50,046 bases of DNA from Haloterrigena salina JCM 13891 (lineage in GTDB: Archaea; Halobacteriota; Halobacteria; Halobacteriales; Natrialbaceae), in the NCBI RefSeq assembly GCF_000337495.1, contig NZ_AOIS01000057.1:245194-295239 (forward strand), written 5' to 3'. Below the pieces are notes generated by a model. It made no database searches, was not told where the DNA came from, and saw only the letters and a list, made by a program, of their open reading frames with translations. Shown here piece after piece: positions 1 through 7,412 of the stretch. A program made the translations under genes and the position numbers. Numbering within the stretch: the stretch's first letter is position 1; each line of letters starts with the position of its first letter.

Positions 1-191
1 CGCGTGAAGTACTGGCCAGATTCCTCGATACAGTTGGCGTGGCCGGCGTACACCCAGTACTGGCCGAACACCTTCTCTTTCTCCATCTCAAAGATTTCCG
101 GGTCAGTGAAATACTTCGCCGGTAACGCGTTCGATTTCTCCGTGATATCTGAACTCACTGCCTGCGTTTGTGATTCGTCCCACTGTGTCAT
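1..191 (-). CDS. Rieske oxygenase alpha subunit, N-terminal part (betaine demethylase-like)
   Basis: Only the first 63-64 residues are inside the window; the gene runs off the left edge. The start is the ATG at 191. A TATA-like element at about 212-221 lies 26 bp upstream, as expected for a leaderless haloarchaeal gene. The visible part has the N-terminal signature of aromatic-ring-hydroxylating or betaine-demethylating Rieske enzymes: a 'YFTDPEIFEMEKEKVF' helix followed by 'WVYAGHANCIEE'. The Rieske [2Fe-2S] CxH...CxxH ligands would lie beyond the edge and cannot be checked. Family members couple an NAD(P)H reductase to oxidative demethylation of glycine betaine (GbcA) or to ring hydroxylation. 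The neighbouring dimethylglycine dehydrogenase, SHMT and BCCT transporter make betaine the most likely substrate, which is an inference. Confidence 0.8.
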   Translation of the reverse strand, partial: MTQWDESQTQAVSSDITEKSNALPAKYFTDPEIFEMEKEKVFGQYWVYAGHANCIEESGQYFT

Positions 192-581
192 ACAAGGCCA
201 CAAATGACACACCTATAAAAAACAGTTCACCTGTGATACTGAACATCAATATAAACCAGTGAGAATTCGGGGGTGTGGACGAGCGGACGGAACACGGTCC
301 ACAGAGATGGAAGCGTATTCTTGATTCCAGCCCGTGACCAGTCGATACGTTCCGGGCGATCATCAGGAAGGCGTCTCAGAACAGCGCTATCTCGTCAATC
401 GTGACACCGTCACTCACACCGTTCTGATGGTCGAGACGTTTTCGGGAACGTACTCATCTACCCCCGGTAGCATCGACGGGAGAGCGCTATTTGTACTCCC
501 CCGTCGTCTGTGATCGTCACCGCCTGAGATGGCGCTTCAGTTCCAGTTGCGTACCGATGAGTGTCTCGAGTCTTTCGTCGA
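192..581. other. intergenic, 390 bp, no gene seen
   Basis: This stretch separates the Rieske gene from the DUF336 gene; both are on the minus strand. Apart from the Rieske promoter (TATA-like CCTATAAAAA near 212-221) I see no supported gene or clear repeat here. The open frames that cross it lack haloarchaeal codon bias. Confidence 0.5.
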
Positions 582-1025
582 TCAGTCGTCTGCCGTGGCC
601 GCTTCCTCTTTGATGAGTTCGTTCCATCGTTCGACGCCAGCTTCGGCGACCTCGCGGTCCTGGCTCACGGCGCCGCCAGAGACGCCAATCGCGCCGACGA
701 CCTCGCCGTCTCGCTCGAGCGGATAGCCGCCGCCGAAGATGACGATCTGGTCGTCGTCGGTCGTCTGGAGACCGTACAGGGAGTTGCCCGGTTCGGAGGG
801 CTCCGCCAGTTCGTGTGTCGGCATCTCCAGGGCAGCCGACGTGTACGCCTTGTTACGCGAGATGCTCACAGAGGCCAGCCAGCCGCCGTCCATGCGGTGC
901 TGGGCGATGAGGTTCCCCTCGCTGTTTGCAACCGTGATCACCATCGGATTATCGATCTCGTCCGCTTTCTCTTCTGCCGCTTCTATCAGCTGTTTCGCTG
1001 TCTCCAGCGGAATGGACTCTACCAT
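582..1025 (-). CDS. DUF336 / GlcG-HbpS family protein
   Basis: A 147-residue protein of the DUF336 (GlcG/HbpS-like) family. Recognisable segments are the N-terminal 'IPLETAKQLIEAAEEKA', the central 'VANSEGNLIAQHRMDG' and the C-terminal 'GGYPLERDGEVVGAIGVSGG'. Members are small cytoplasmic alpha/beta proteins. Some bind heme (HbpS), while others are encoded beside glycolate or other oxidative operons with an unproven role. The ATG at 1025 has a TATA-like element on the minus strand at about 1052-1061. It is divergent from the dimethylglycine dehydrogenase gene and may be co-regulated with it. An accessory or redox-sensing role in the betaine pathway is inferred from position only. Confidence 0.85.
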   Translation of the reverse strand: MVESIPLETAKQLIEAAEEKADEIDNPMVITVANSEGNLIAQHRMDGGWLASVSISRNKAYTSAALEMPTHELAEPSEPGNSLYGLQTTDDDQIVIFGGGYPLERDGEVVGAIGVSGGAVSQDREVAEAGVERWNELIKEEAATADD

Positions 1026-1472
1026 GCAAGAGAACGATAAGGAGTTGGCGTGAAATAAGTTGCTATTATTTCCTTGGCATGTGGTATGATTTCGGGAAAC
1101 TAATGGAGAATTATGCCCTGCAAGAGACTCTGTGTGCAGATAACTAGGGTTCGCTTGATTGATTCGGGTAGCTGCAAAGGGAAGCCGCCACCCCGCGATT
1201 CAGCGTTACTATCGCCAAAAATAGTATTTGAATTTCATTTTGTGCTTCTCCGTGACTTCGTCGATATCTCTGACATCTCTGACGGCCGTTGGCGTGTCCA
1301 CACACGAAATTAAGCGTCGCCGCTCGCGATGGTACCGTAGGATAACAGTGATATCACAGTTATCCGCAGCCACCTCGAAACTCTAATTATAATTCTTCGA
1401 CCACGTTTTGGTGAAGATATGGGTGAGCGATAATTATATTTGTACTCGACTGGCACCACGGAGTGTACAATT
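1026..1472. other. divergent regulatory intergenic region, 447 bp
   Basis: This region lies between two divergently transcribed genes. It holds the DUF336 promoter at its left end, a 26-bp near-perfect palindrome at 1340-1365, and a TATA-like element (ATAATTATAT at about 1430-1439) that serves the dehydrogenase gene. No gene is supported inside it. Confidence 0.6.
1340..1365. promoter_or_regulatory. 26-bp palindrome, candidate operator
   Basis: The outer arms are GGATAAC and GTTATCC and the core is the perfect palindrome GTGATATCAC. A single A/A mismatch pair separates core and arms. It lies about 65 bp upstream of the TATA-like element of the dimethylglycine dehydrogenase gene and 133 bp before its ATG. 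Position and symmetry fit a dimeric activator or repressor site, but the binding protein is unknown. Confidence 0.5.
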
Positions 1473-4046
1473 ATGAACGCAGACGACAGCTTGCCGGACC
1501 AAGCAGACACTGTTATTGTCGGTGCCGGTATCGTCGGGTGCAACCTGGCGTACCAGCTCACTGAACTCGGCCGAGACGATGTCGTCGTCGTCGATCAGGG
1601 ACCGATGCCAACCACTGGCGGGTCTTCCAGCCACGCGCCGGGGATCATGTTCCAGACTTCCGAGTCGAAGATCCTCTCGAAGTTCGCCAAGCACAGCCGT
1701 AACGTGTACTCGGACCTGGAGGACGACAACGGGGTCCAGGCCTACAAGGAAGTCGGCGGTATCGAAGTTGCACGCAGCGATGAGCGGATGGACTTCCTCC
1801 AGCGCCGCGTTGAGTATGCCGAATCCTGGGGACTCCCGAATCCGGAGATCCTGTCGCCCGAGGAAGTAGAAGAAAAGCTGCCGCTCGTCGACAGCGACGT
1901 GATCCAGGGTGGCTACTACTCGCCGACCGACGGCCAGGTGTCCGGCGTCGTCGCCTGCGCTGCCCTCGCCAGAGAAGCCATGGACCGGGGAGCGAAGTTC
2001 GTTCCGCATACCCGCACCGAAGACATCGAGACCGAGAACGGGTCGATCAGCTCGGTTATCACCGAAAACGGGACTATCGAGTGTAACGAAGTCGTCATCG
2101 CAACGAACATCTGGGCGCGTCAACTGGGCGAGAAACTCGACGTTCACCTCCCGGTGACGCCGGTCGAGCACCAATACACGATGACCGAGCCGCTCGAGGA
2201 ACTCGCCGACAACCAGATCGACGTCAGCGATCACCCGCTGTACGAGAATTACAAGGACGTCTCCGGCGAGAAGACTGACCGCCTGCTCGCGGGCCCCGAC
2301 CGGCCGATCCTCCGCGATCAGGACAACGCGATGTACTTCCGGACGCACGGAGACTCCTACGGGATCGGGTCGTACAACCACGAACCCGTCGTACCCGACC
2401 CGCGAGAGCTCGGCGGCAACGAGGAAGACGCCGAACAGGGCTCGGTCCACGAGTTCACCGAGTACCACATGAACAACGCGACGCACCCGGACCGGCCGGA
2501 CAAGGCGCCCCGCCAGGCCAGCGACGAACTGCTGCCCGCCACGGAGGGGAAGGAACTCGAACACAAGTACAACGGGATGTTCGCGGAGTCCCCTAACGGC
2601 CTGCCGGTGATGGGGCCGGTCCAGAAGTACGACGGTCTCTGGACCGCGGCCGCCATCTGGGTCACTCACGCCGGCGGCGCCGGCAAGGCGCTCGCCGAGT
2701 GGATGGAAAACGGTGTCCCCCGCCTCTCCGACGGACCGATCGATCTCCGGCACTGCAACGTCAATCGGTTCGACGCCCACGAAGGCAGCTGGGACTTCGC
2801 GCGAGACATCGGCGGCGAGGAGTACCGCATCGTCTACAACATCATGCACCCGAAGTGGGTCTGGACGGATCATCAGCGCGACATCCGCCGCACGCCGATG
2901 TACCACAGCCACAAGGAACTCGACGCCGAGCTGTGGGCCGAAGCCGGGTGGGAGGAACCGCAGTGGTTCGAGTCCAACGCCGACCTGCTCGCCGAGTACG
3001 GCGAGCAGATCCCGGACCGTGAGGGCTGGGAGGGCAAGTACTGGTCGCCCATCGAGGGCGCGGAGGCGCTCCACGTCCGCAACAAGGTCGGCCTCCACGA
3101 CATGACGTCGTTCAACAAGATGGAGGTCGTCGGGAGCGACGCCGGAGACTTCGTCCAGCGCCTCTGTACGAACGACATGGACATCGACATCGGCGACGTC
3201 CGGTACACGCTCATGTGTAACGAGGACGGTGGCGTCCGCGCGGACATCACCGTCACGCGCGTCGACGACGACCGCTACCTCCTGCTGACGACGGGTCGCG
3301 AGGTCGGAAACAACCACGTCGCGTGGGTCCGCGAACAGTCTCCCGAGGACGTGGTCGTCAACGACGTCACCTCAAGCCTGGCGGCGATGGTCTGTACCGG
3401 TCCGAACGCGCGGAAGGTACTCTCCGAGGTGACGGACGTGGACCTCTCCGACGAGGCGTTCCCGTTCTTCACGAGTCAGCAGTTCTTCGTCAAGAACGTG
3501 CCAGTCACCGCGCTCCGGGTGTCCTACGCCGGCGAACTCGGCTGGGAGCTGTACACGCCCGCCGAGTACGGCGAGCGGCTCTGGGAGCATCTCATGGAGG
3601 CCGGCGAAGAGTACGACATTCGCCCGTATGGGAATGGTGCGCTGAACGCGCTGCGCATCGAGAAGGGCTTCCGGCTGTGGGGCGAGGACCTCCACACCGA
3701 GCACAACCCCTACGAGACGGATCTCGGATGGGCCGTCGACCTGGAGACCGACTTCATCGGGAAGGAGGCGGTCGTCGAAGCGGCCGAGGGGAACAACATC
3801 GACCACAAGGTCGCGTGCCTGACCCTCGACGACGAAGCGGCGACGATCCTCCCCCACCGGCCGATCTTCGACGGTGACGAACCGATCGGCTACGTACACA
3901 GCGCCGAGTACGGGTACACGGTCGGCGCCTGCGTCGTCTACACGTACCTCCCGCCGGAGTACGCGGAACCCGGGACCGAACTCGAGATCCAGTACGAGGG
4001 CGAACGGTACGACGCCACCGTTCGCGAGGAACCGCTCCTCGATTAA
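1473..4046 (+). CDS. dimethylglycine/sarcosine dehydrogenase (FAD + GcvT domains)
   Basis: An 857-residue flavoprotein. Residues 1 to about 400 form a DAO-type FAD domain. GAGIVG at 17-22 is the dinucleotide-binding loop, and His54 in 'SSSHAPG' aligns with the histidine that carries covalent FAD in mammalian dimethylglycine dehydrogenase. An FAO_M segment follows. From about residue 480 there is a GcvT folate-binding domain with its C-terminal barrel ('RPYGNGALNALRIEKGFRLW', 'DLGWAVDL', 'FIGKEAVV'). The enzyme oxidatively demethylates dimethylglycine or sarcosine and passes the methyl as methylene-tetrahydrofolate or formaldehyde. I chose the ATG at 1473 over the upstream TTG at 1440 because it fits the TATA element at about 1430-1439 and is where similarity starts. 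Exact substrate (dimethylglycine or sarcosine) cannot be settled from sequence. Confidence 0.92.
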   Translation: MNADDSLPDQADTVIVGAGIVGCNLAYQLTELGRDDVVVVDQGPMPTTGGSSSHAPGIMFQTSESKILSKFAKHSRNVYSDLEDDNGVQAYKEVGGIEVARSDERMDFLQRRVEYAESWGLPNPEILSPEEVEEKLPLVDSDVIQGGYYSPTDGQVSGVVACAALAREAMDRGAKFVPHTRTEDIETENGSISSVITENGTIECNEVVIATNIWARQLGEKLDVHLPVTPVEHQYTMTEPLEELADNQIDVSDHPLYENYKDVSGEKTDRLLAGPDRPILRDQDNAMYFRTHGDSYGIGSYNHEPVVPDPRELGGNEEDAEQGSVHEFTEYHMNNATHPDRPDKAPRQASDELLPATEGKELEHKYNGMFAESPNGLPVMGPVQKYDGLWTAAAIWVTHAGGAGKALAEWMENGVPRLSDGPIDLRHCNVNRFDAHEGSWDFARDIGGEEYRIVYNIMHPKWVWTDHQRDIRRTPMYHSHKELDAELWAEAGWEEPQWFESNADLLAEYGEQIPDREGWEGKYWSPIEGAEALHVRNKVGLHDMTSFNKMEVVGSDAGDFVQRLCTNDMDIDIGDVRYTLMCNEDGGVRADITVTRVDDDRYLLLTTGREVGNNHVAWVREQSPEDVVVNDVTSSLAAMVCTGPNARKVLSEVTDVDLSDEAFPFFTSQQFFVKNVPVTALRVSYAGELGWELYTPAEYGERLWEHLMEAGEEYDIRPYGNGALNALRIEKGFRLWGEDLHTEHNPYETDLGWAVDLETDFIGKEAVVEAAEGNNIDHKVACLTLDDEAATILPHRPIFDGDEPIGYVHSAEYGYTVGACVVYTYLPPEYAEPGTELEIQYEGERYDATVREEPLLD

Positions 4047-4419
4047 AAGGAGCGCACTCGACGGCGCAACGCGATCTCGCGTCCGACTTTTCATTTTCTC
4101 TCGATGGGAGCGACGCTCTGTCGTGCGATCAGGGAGACCATCGTCAGCAAAACAGGATAGTATATTCACACCTCGATCGGGGACCCTCAGTCCGCCCGGC
4201 AGTTGACTGCGAGTTCGTCAGTGACAGTGGGAGCCCGATTCACGACGCAACGTATCAGAGGAGTCCTCAGCAAGGTCGGTACCCGTCTTGTCCAGTTCGC
4301 CGAAGCGCGTCGAACGGCCGCCGGCGATTGGGGTCCGCAAGCAGACACGGTCGTCCGCGCGGTGCTGTACGTTCGGAGACGAGATACCTTTTTACACCGC
4401 AAGGGGATACGTCAAACCA
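4047..4419. other. intergenic, 373 bp
   Basis: The only recognised element is the promoter of the following gene: a TATA-like CCTTTTTACA at about 4387-4396, centred 28 bp before the ATG at 4420. Open frames crossing this stretch do not resemble known proteins. Confidence 0.45.
4387..4396 (+). promoter_or_regulatory. TATA box of the AOR-family gene
   Basis: The CCTTTTTACA element is centred 28 bp upstream of the ATG at 4420. This spacing puts transcription initiation at or next to the start codon, that is, a leaderless transcript. It supports the 4420 start over longer frames. Confidence 0.5.
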
Positions 4420-6189
4420 ATGAACCTTCGCGCGCCCGACCGACTCCTCCGCGTGGATCTCTCGGCGGAGTCGGTAGACCGCGTTTCCGTCCCGGACGAG
4501 TGGCGACGACGCTACGTCGGCGGCAAGGGGCTCGGAGCGCGGTACCTCTACGAGGAACTCGACGCCGATACCGATCCGCTCGAGCCGAACAACGTCCTGC
4601 TGTTCATGATCGGCCCGGTCTCGGGACTCCTTCCGGGAGAGAGTCGCTACGCGGCGATCACGAAGTCCCCGCTGACCGGGGTCTTCCTCGACTCGTACGC
4701 CGGAGGGACGTTCCCGGCAGTGCTCGCGGGCGCGTTACACGATGCTGGCGGCGTCCTCGTCACCGGCCGGGCGTCAGAGCCAGTCCGACTCGTCGTGGCG
4801 GACGGAGACGTGGATATCGAATCGGCCGAGACCTGGGGAGCAGATACCGTCACCACTGACGAGCATTTTTCCGACGCCGCGGTCGCCTGCGTCGGTCCCG
4901 CCGGGGAGAATCAGGTCGCCTACGCGACCATTTCGTCCGACGCCGGCGACCACCACGCCGGTCGGGGCGGCGCGGGCGCCGTGATGGGTGCCAAGCGACT
5001 CAAGGCCGTCGTCGCCTGGGGAGATCCCCCGTCGGGCCTCGAGAAGCTGCGCGAACGGTACGCGGAACGCTATCGCGAATCAGACACCGGGAAGTGGCTG
5101 CAAGCGAGCGGTACCCTCGAAACGGTCGACTTCGCCAACGAGACCGGCGTCCTCCCGACGCGCGGATGGCGAGACGGGCAGTTCGAGGGCGCAGACGATA
5201 TCGGCATCGCCGCCGTCCGCGAACTGGCGCGAGAGCGGGAGCACCCGGACGACGAAGATCCCGGTGGGTACCGCGTCGAGACTGACGCGGGCGAGAGCGT
5301 TCCCTGCGGTGCGACGGCGATGACGCTCGGCGCGGGTCTGGGCATCGACGATTTCGACGCCGTGGCGGAACTCGGGGCGACGTGTGACCGATTCGGTCTC
5401 GATCTGATCAGCGCCGGAAACACCGTCGCGTGGGCCGTCCGTGCCAGCGAGGCGGGCCTACTGGATCACTCGTTTACGTTCGGTGATCCCGACGACGCGC
5501 GATCACTGCTCCGCGACATCGCGACTCGAGAGACGACGCTCGGAGACACACTGGCGGAGGGAGTCGACGCGGCGGCCGAGCGGTTCGGCGGCGACGATTT
5601 CGTCCCGACGGTCAAAGCGATGGAACTGCCCGCGTACGATCCCCGGGGCGCCGAAAGCATGGCGCTGGCCTATGCCACAAGCGATCGCGGCGCCTGCCAC
5701 CGACGAGCGATCCCGATCGAGCGAGAGATCTTCGAGAACTGGAGTCCGGGGCGGGCCGCCCGCGCCGTCGCAACTGAACAGGACCAGCGATCGATTCTCT
5801 GGTGCCTGATCGTCGACGACTTCGTCGGCGACGTCTTCGAGGATCTCGGCGCCGAGTGGCTGGACGCCGTGGGGTTGGACACCGACGGAGACCTGCAGAC
5901 GATCGGGGAGCGCATCTGGACGCTCACCCGGTTGTTCAACGTTCGCGAAGGGATCGCTCGAGCGGACGACGAACTACCGATCGCGCTCCGGAAACCACTG
6001 GAGTCGGGGCCGAACGACGGGCAGGCGGTCGACGAGGACCGCTTCGAAGCGATGCTCGAGGCCTATTACGCGGAGCGGGGATGGGGAGCCGACGGTCGAC
6101 CGGCCCGCGAGACGGTCGATCGTCTCGGGTTGGACGAGGTCGTCGACGACGAGACGCCGCTGGCCGAGCAACCCATAGAACGGAAATGA
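4420..6189 (+). CDS. aldehyde:ferredoxin oxidoreductase family protein, atypical Fe-S motif
   Basis: A 589-residue member of the tungsten/molybdenum bis-pterin AOR family. Typical motifs are present: 'YVGGKGLGARYLYEEL', 'GESRYAAITKSPLTG', 'HHAGRGGAGAVMGAKRLKAV' (pterin domain) and 'RGACH' with the active-site histidine. Family members oxidise aldehydes to acids with ferredoxin as acceptor. Beside a betaine demethylation gene set, formaldehyde to formate is a plausible reaction. The protein is unusual: only five cysteines are present, and the CxxCxxxC group that binds the [4Fe-4S] cluster in characterised AORs is absent. The region reads 'ESVPCGATAMTLG', where a GPEYE-type motif is expected. 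The distal cysteine ('LWCLIVDDF') remains. The ATG at 4420 was chosen because the TATA element lies 28 bp upstream. Confidence 0.85.
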   Translation: MNLRAPDRLLRVDLSAESVDRVSVPDEWRRRYVGGKGLGARYLYEELDADTDPLEPNNVLLFMIGPVSGLLPGESRYAAITKSPLTGVFLDSYAGGTFPAVLAGALHDAGGVLVTGRASEPVRLVVADGDVDIESAETWGADTVTTDEHFSDAAVACVGPAGENQVAYATISSDAGDHHAGRGGAGAVMGAKRLKAVVAWGDPPSGLEKLRERYAERYRESDTGKWLQASGTLETVDFANETGVLPTRGWRDGQFEGADDIGIAAVRELAREREHPDDEDPGGYRVETDAGESVPCGATAMTLGAGLGIDDFDAVAELGATCDRFGLDLISAGNTVAWAVRASEAGLLDHSFTFGDPDDARSLLRDIATRETTLGDTLAEGVDAAAERFGGDDFVPTVKAMELPAYDPRGAESMALAYATSDRGACHRRAIPIEREIFENWSPGRAARAVATEQDQRSILWCLIVDDFVGDVFEDLGAEWLDAVGLDTDGDLQTIGERIWTLTRLFNVREGIARADDELPIALRKPLESGPNDGQAVDEDRFEAMLEAYYAERGWGADGRPARETVDRLGLDEVVDDETPLAEQPIERK

Positions 6190-6304
6190 GTGTCACGACG
6201 GCCACTGCTCCGTCGGGACGCCGGACCGTCTCGGCCAGCAGTCGCGACCGAACCGTTTCGGCGCTCGTCCGGCACCAGTCCGGACGAAGCCGGTCGTTTG
6301 GTAC

Positions 6305-6688
6305 CTACGGCGGCCAGTCGTCGGCAACGTCCAGAAGCGGACGTAGCTCCGCAGCGTTCCGTGTTAGCGTGACTGTGTTCTGGACCTGATCGTACTCGAC
6401 GATATCCGCGGCTGCTAGTTTCGGAACGTCTGCGTGATAGAGCGACACGTAGACGTCTTTCGCGTCCGCTTTCGAGACATCGGTCGTCCCAGTGTCGTTC
6501 TCCAAAGCGGCGACTTCATCTGCCAGGTCCGCTAACGCCATCGGGTTGTCGACCGGTAGCAGGCATCGAAGCACGCACCGACGGCGCTCGTTCGACAGAG
6601 CCTCGAGCGCGGTATCCGCTGCTATTGATTCGATATCGGTGGGATCCGGTCCCGGGGCTGCAGTCGAACAGGAGGTATTGTCCGGCAT
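6305..6688 (-). CDS. DUF7344-type winged-helix protein
   Basis: A 127-residue haloarchaeal protein with the DUF7344 pattern. The first helix is 'ALEALSNERRRCVLRCLL', a middle segment reads 'DVYVSLYHADVPKLAAADIVEYD', and a beta-wing segment ends 'NTVTLTRNAAEL'. These proteins resemble winged-helix transcription regulators, but targets are generally unknown. It is convergent with the AOR gene and could regulate the surrounding betaine/C1 genes, which is an inference from proximity. A TATA-like stretch at about 6713-6725 (ACTAAAATATATT on the plus strand) lies about 30 bp upstream of the ATG at 6688, so the gene is probably leaderless. Confidence 0.8.
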   Translation of the reverse strand: MPDNTSCSTAAPGPDPTDIESIAADTALEALSNERRRCVLRCLLPVDNPMALADLADEVAALENDTGTTDVSKADAKDVYVSLYHADVPKLAAADIVEYDQVQNTVTLTRNAAELRPLLDVADDWPP

Positions 6689-6886
6689 TGCAATTACGTA
6701 CCTCCGTATTGCACTAAAATATATTGGTGAAATAGATTTCTTATTTATCGATAGAAGAATAAAGTATTGGAGAAGCAGATATTATTGGTATTGTTACATT
6801 TTGTAGTCTGCACCACGGAACAGCGTGTGGCCGCGTGGAGCGAGCGGATTCAGTCACGAAATTTCGGCTGTCAAGCGCTCACCGAA

Positions 6887-7153
6887 GTTCCGTTTGCTCG
6901 GCGCACTCGGCTGCGGAATCGGTTATCTCCTCGACAGGGCTGTCGGAACGGTCGGTGAGTACGCGCACCAGCATACCGAACTGAACCGCTGTGGCTTCCC
7001 GAAGTTCGTTGTTTCCTCGGTATCGGTGCCGAAATAGTACTCGTGGCCGCCGTTCTCGTGGACAATACCGGTGTACACCGAACGGGGATCGTTACCGGAG
7101 ACTGCCGCCGCAGCTTCCGTTTTGGCTTTCTGGAATCGGGGGTTCGTCATCAT
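6887..7153 (-). pseudogene. small haloarchaeal gene, apparently frameshifted
   Basis: The first frame (start at 7153 or 7150) encodes a compact well-biased segment that begins 'TNPRFQKAKTEAAAAVSG' and includes 'VYTGIVHENGGHEYYFGT'. Bias is lost near 6980 and continues in another frame as 'MLVRVLTDRSDSPVEEI', ending at 6887. The two halves together would make an acidic protein of about 88 residues. I do not recognise a function. A frameshift (real or a sequence error) is the simplest reading. The alternative is a 76-residue protein in the first frame only, ending near 6923. Confidence 0.45.
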
Positions 7154-7380
7154 ACCTAATAGTAGTTCAGAGATTCCTCACTTCTTTGATAATCTAAGTG
7201 AATGATTGGCGGGGGCCGACTTGCGTCGATCCGTTGAAACCAGATTGGCTGTGAGCGGGTACGGGAGAAGGATCTGTAACAGGGACCACCAACAACCCGA
7301 TTGTGATGCACCCACAATGTCGGCCATGGGTTTAATCCTGACATCACGTAAAAAATAAGTATAGTAATTCGGTCATGAGA

Positions 7381-7390
7381 GTTTTTATCC
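7381..7390 (+). promoter_or_regulatory. TATA box of the first NuoF-like/formate dehydrogenase operon
   Basis: The GTTTTTATCC element is centred about 28 bp upstream of the ATG at 7413, so the transcript is likely leaderless. It would drive the two overlapping genes 7413-8936 and 8933-12268. Confidence 0.5.
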
Positions 7391-7412
7391 CTGCGATTCA
7401 ACGGTATAACCA

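Noticed and set aside
1434-3317. Long minus-strand open frame (over 600 codons) opposite the dehydrogenase gene
   Set aside because: It is the antisense of a clearly identified GC-rich gene. Long antisense frames are usual in haloarchaea because of codon bias.
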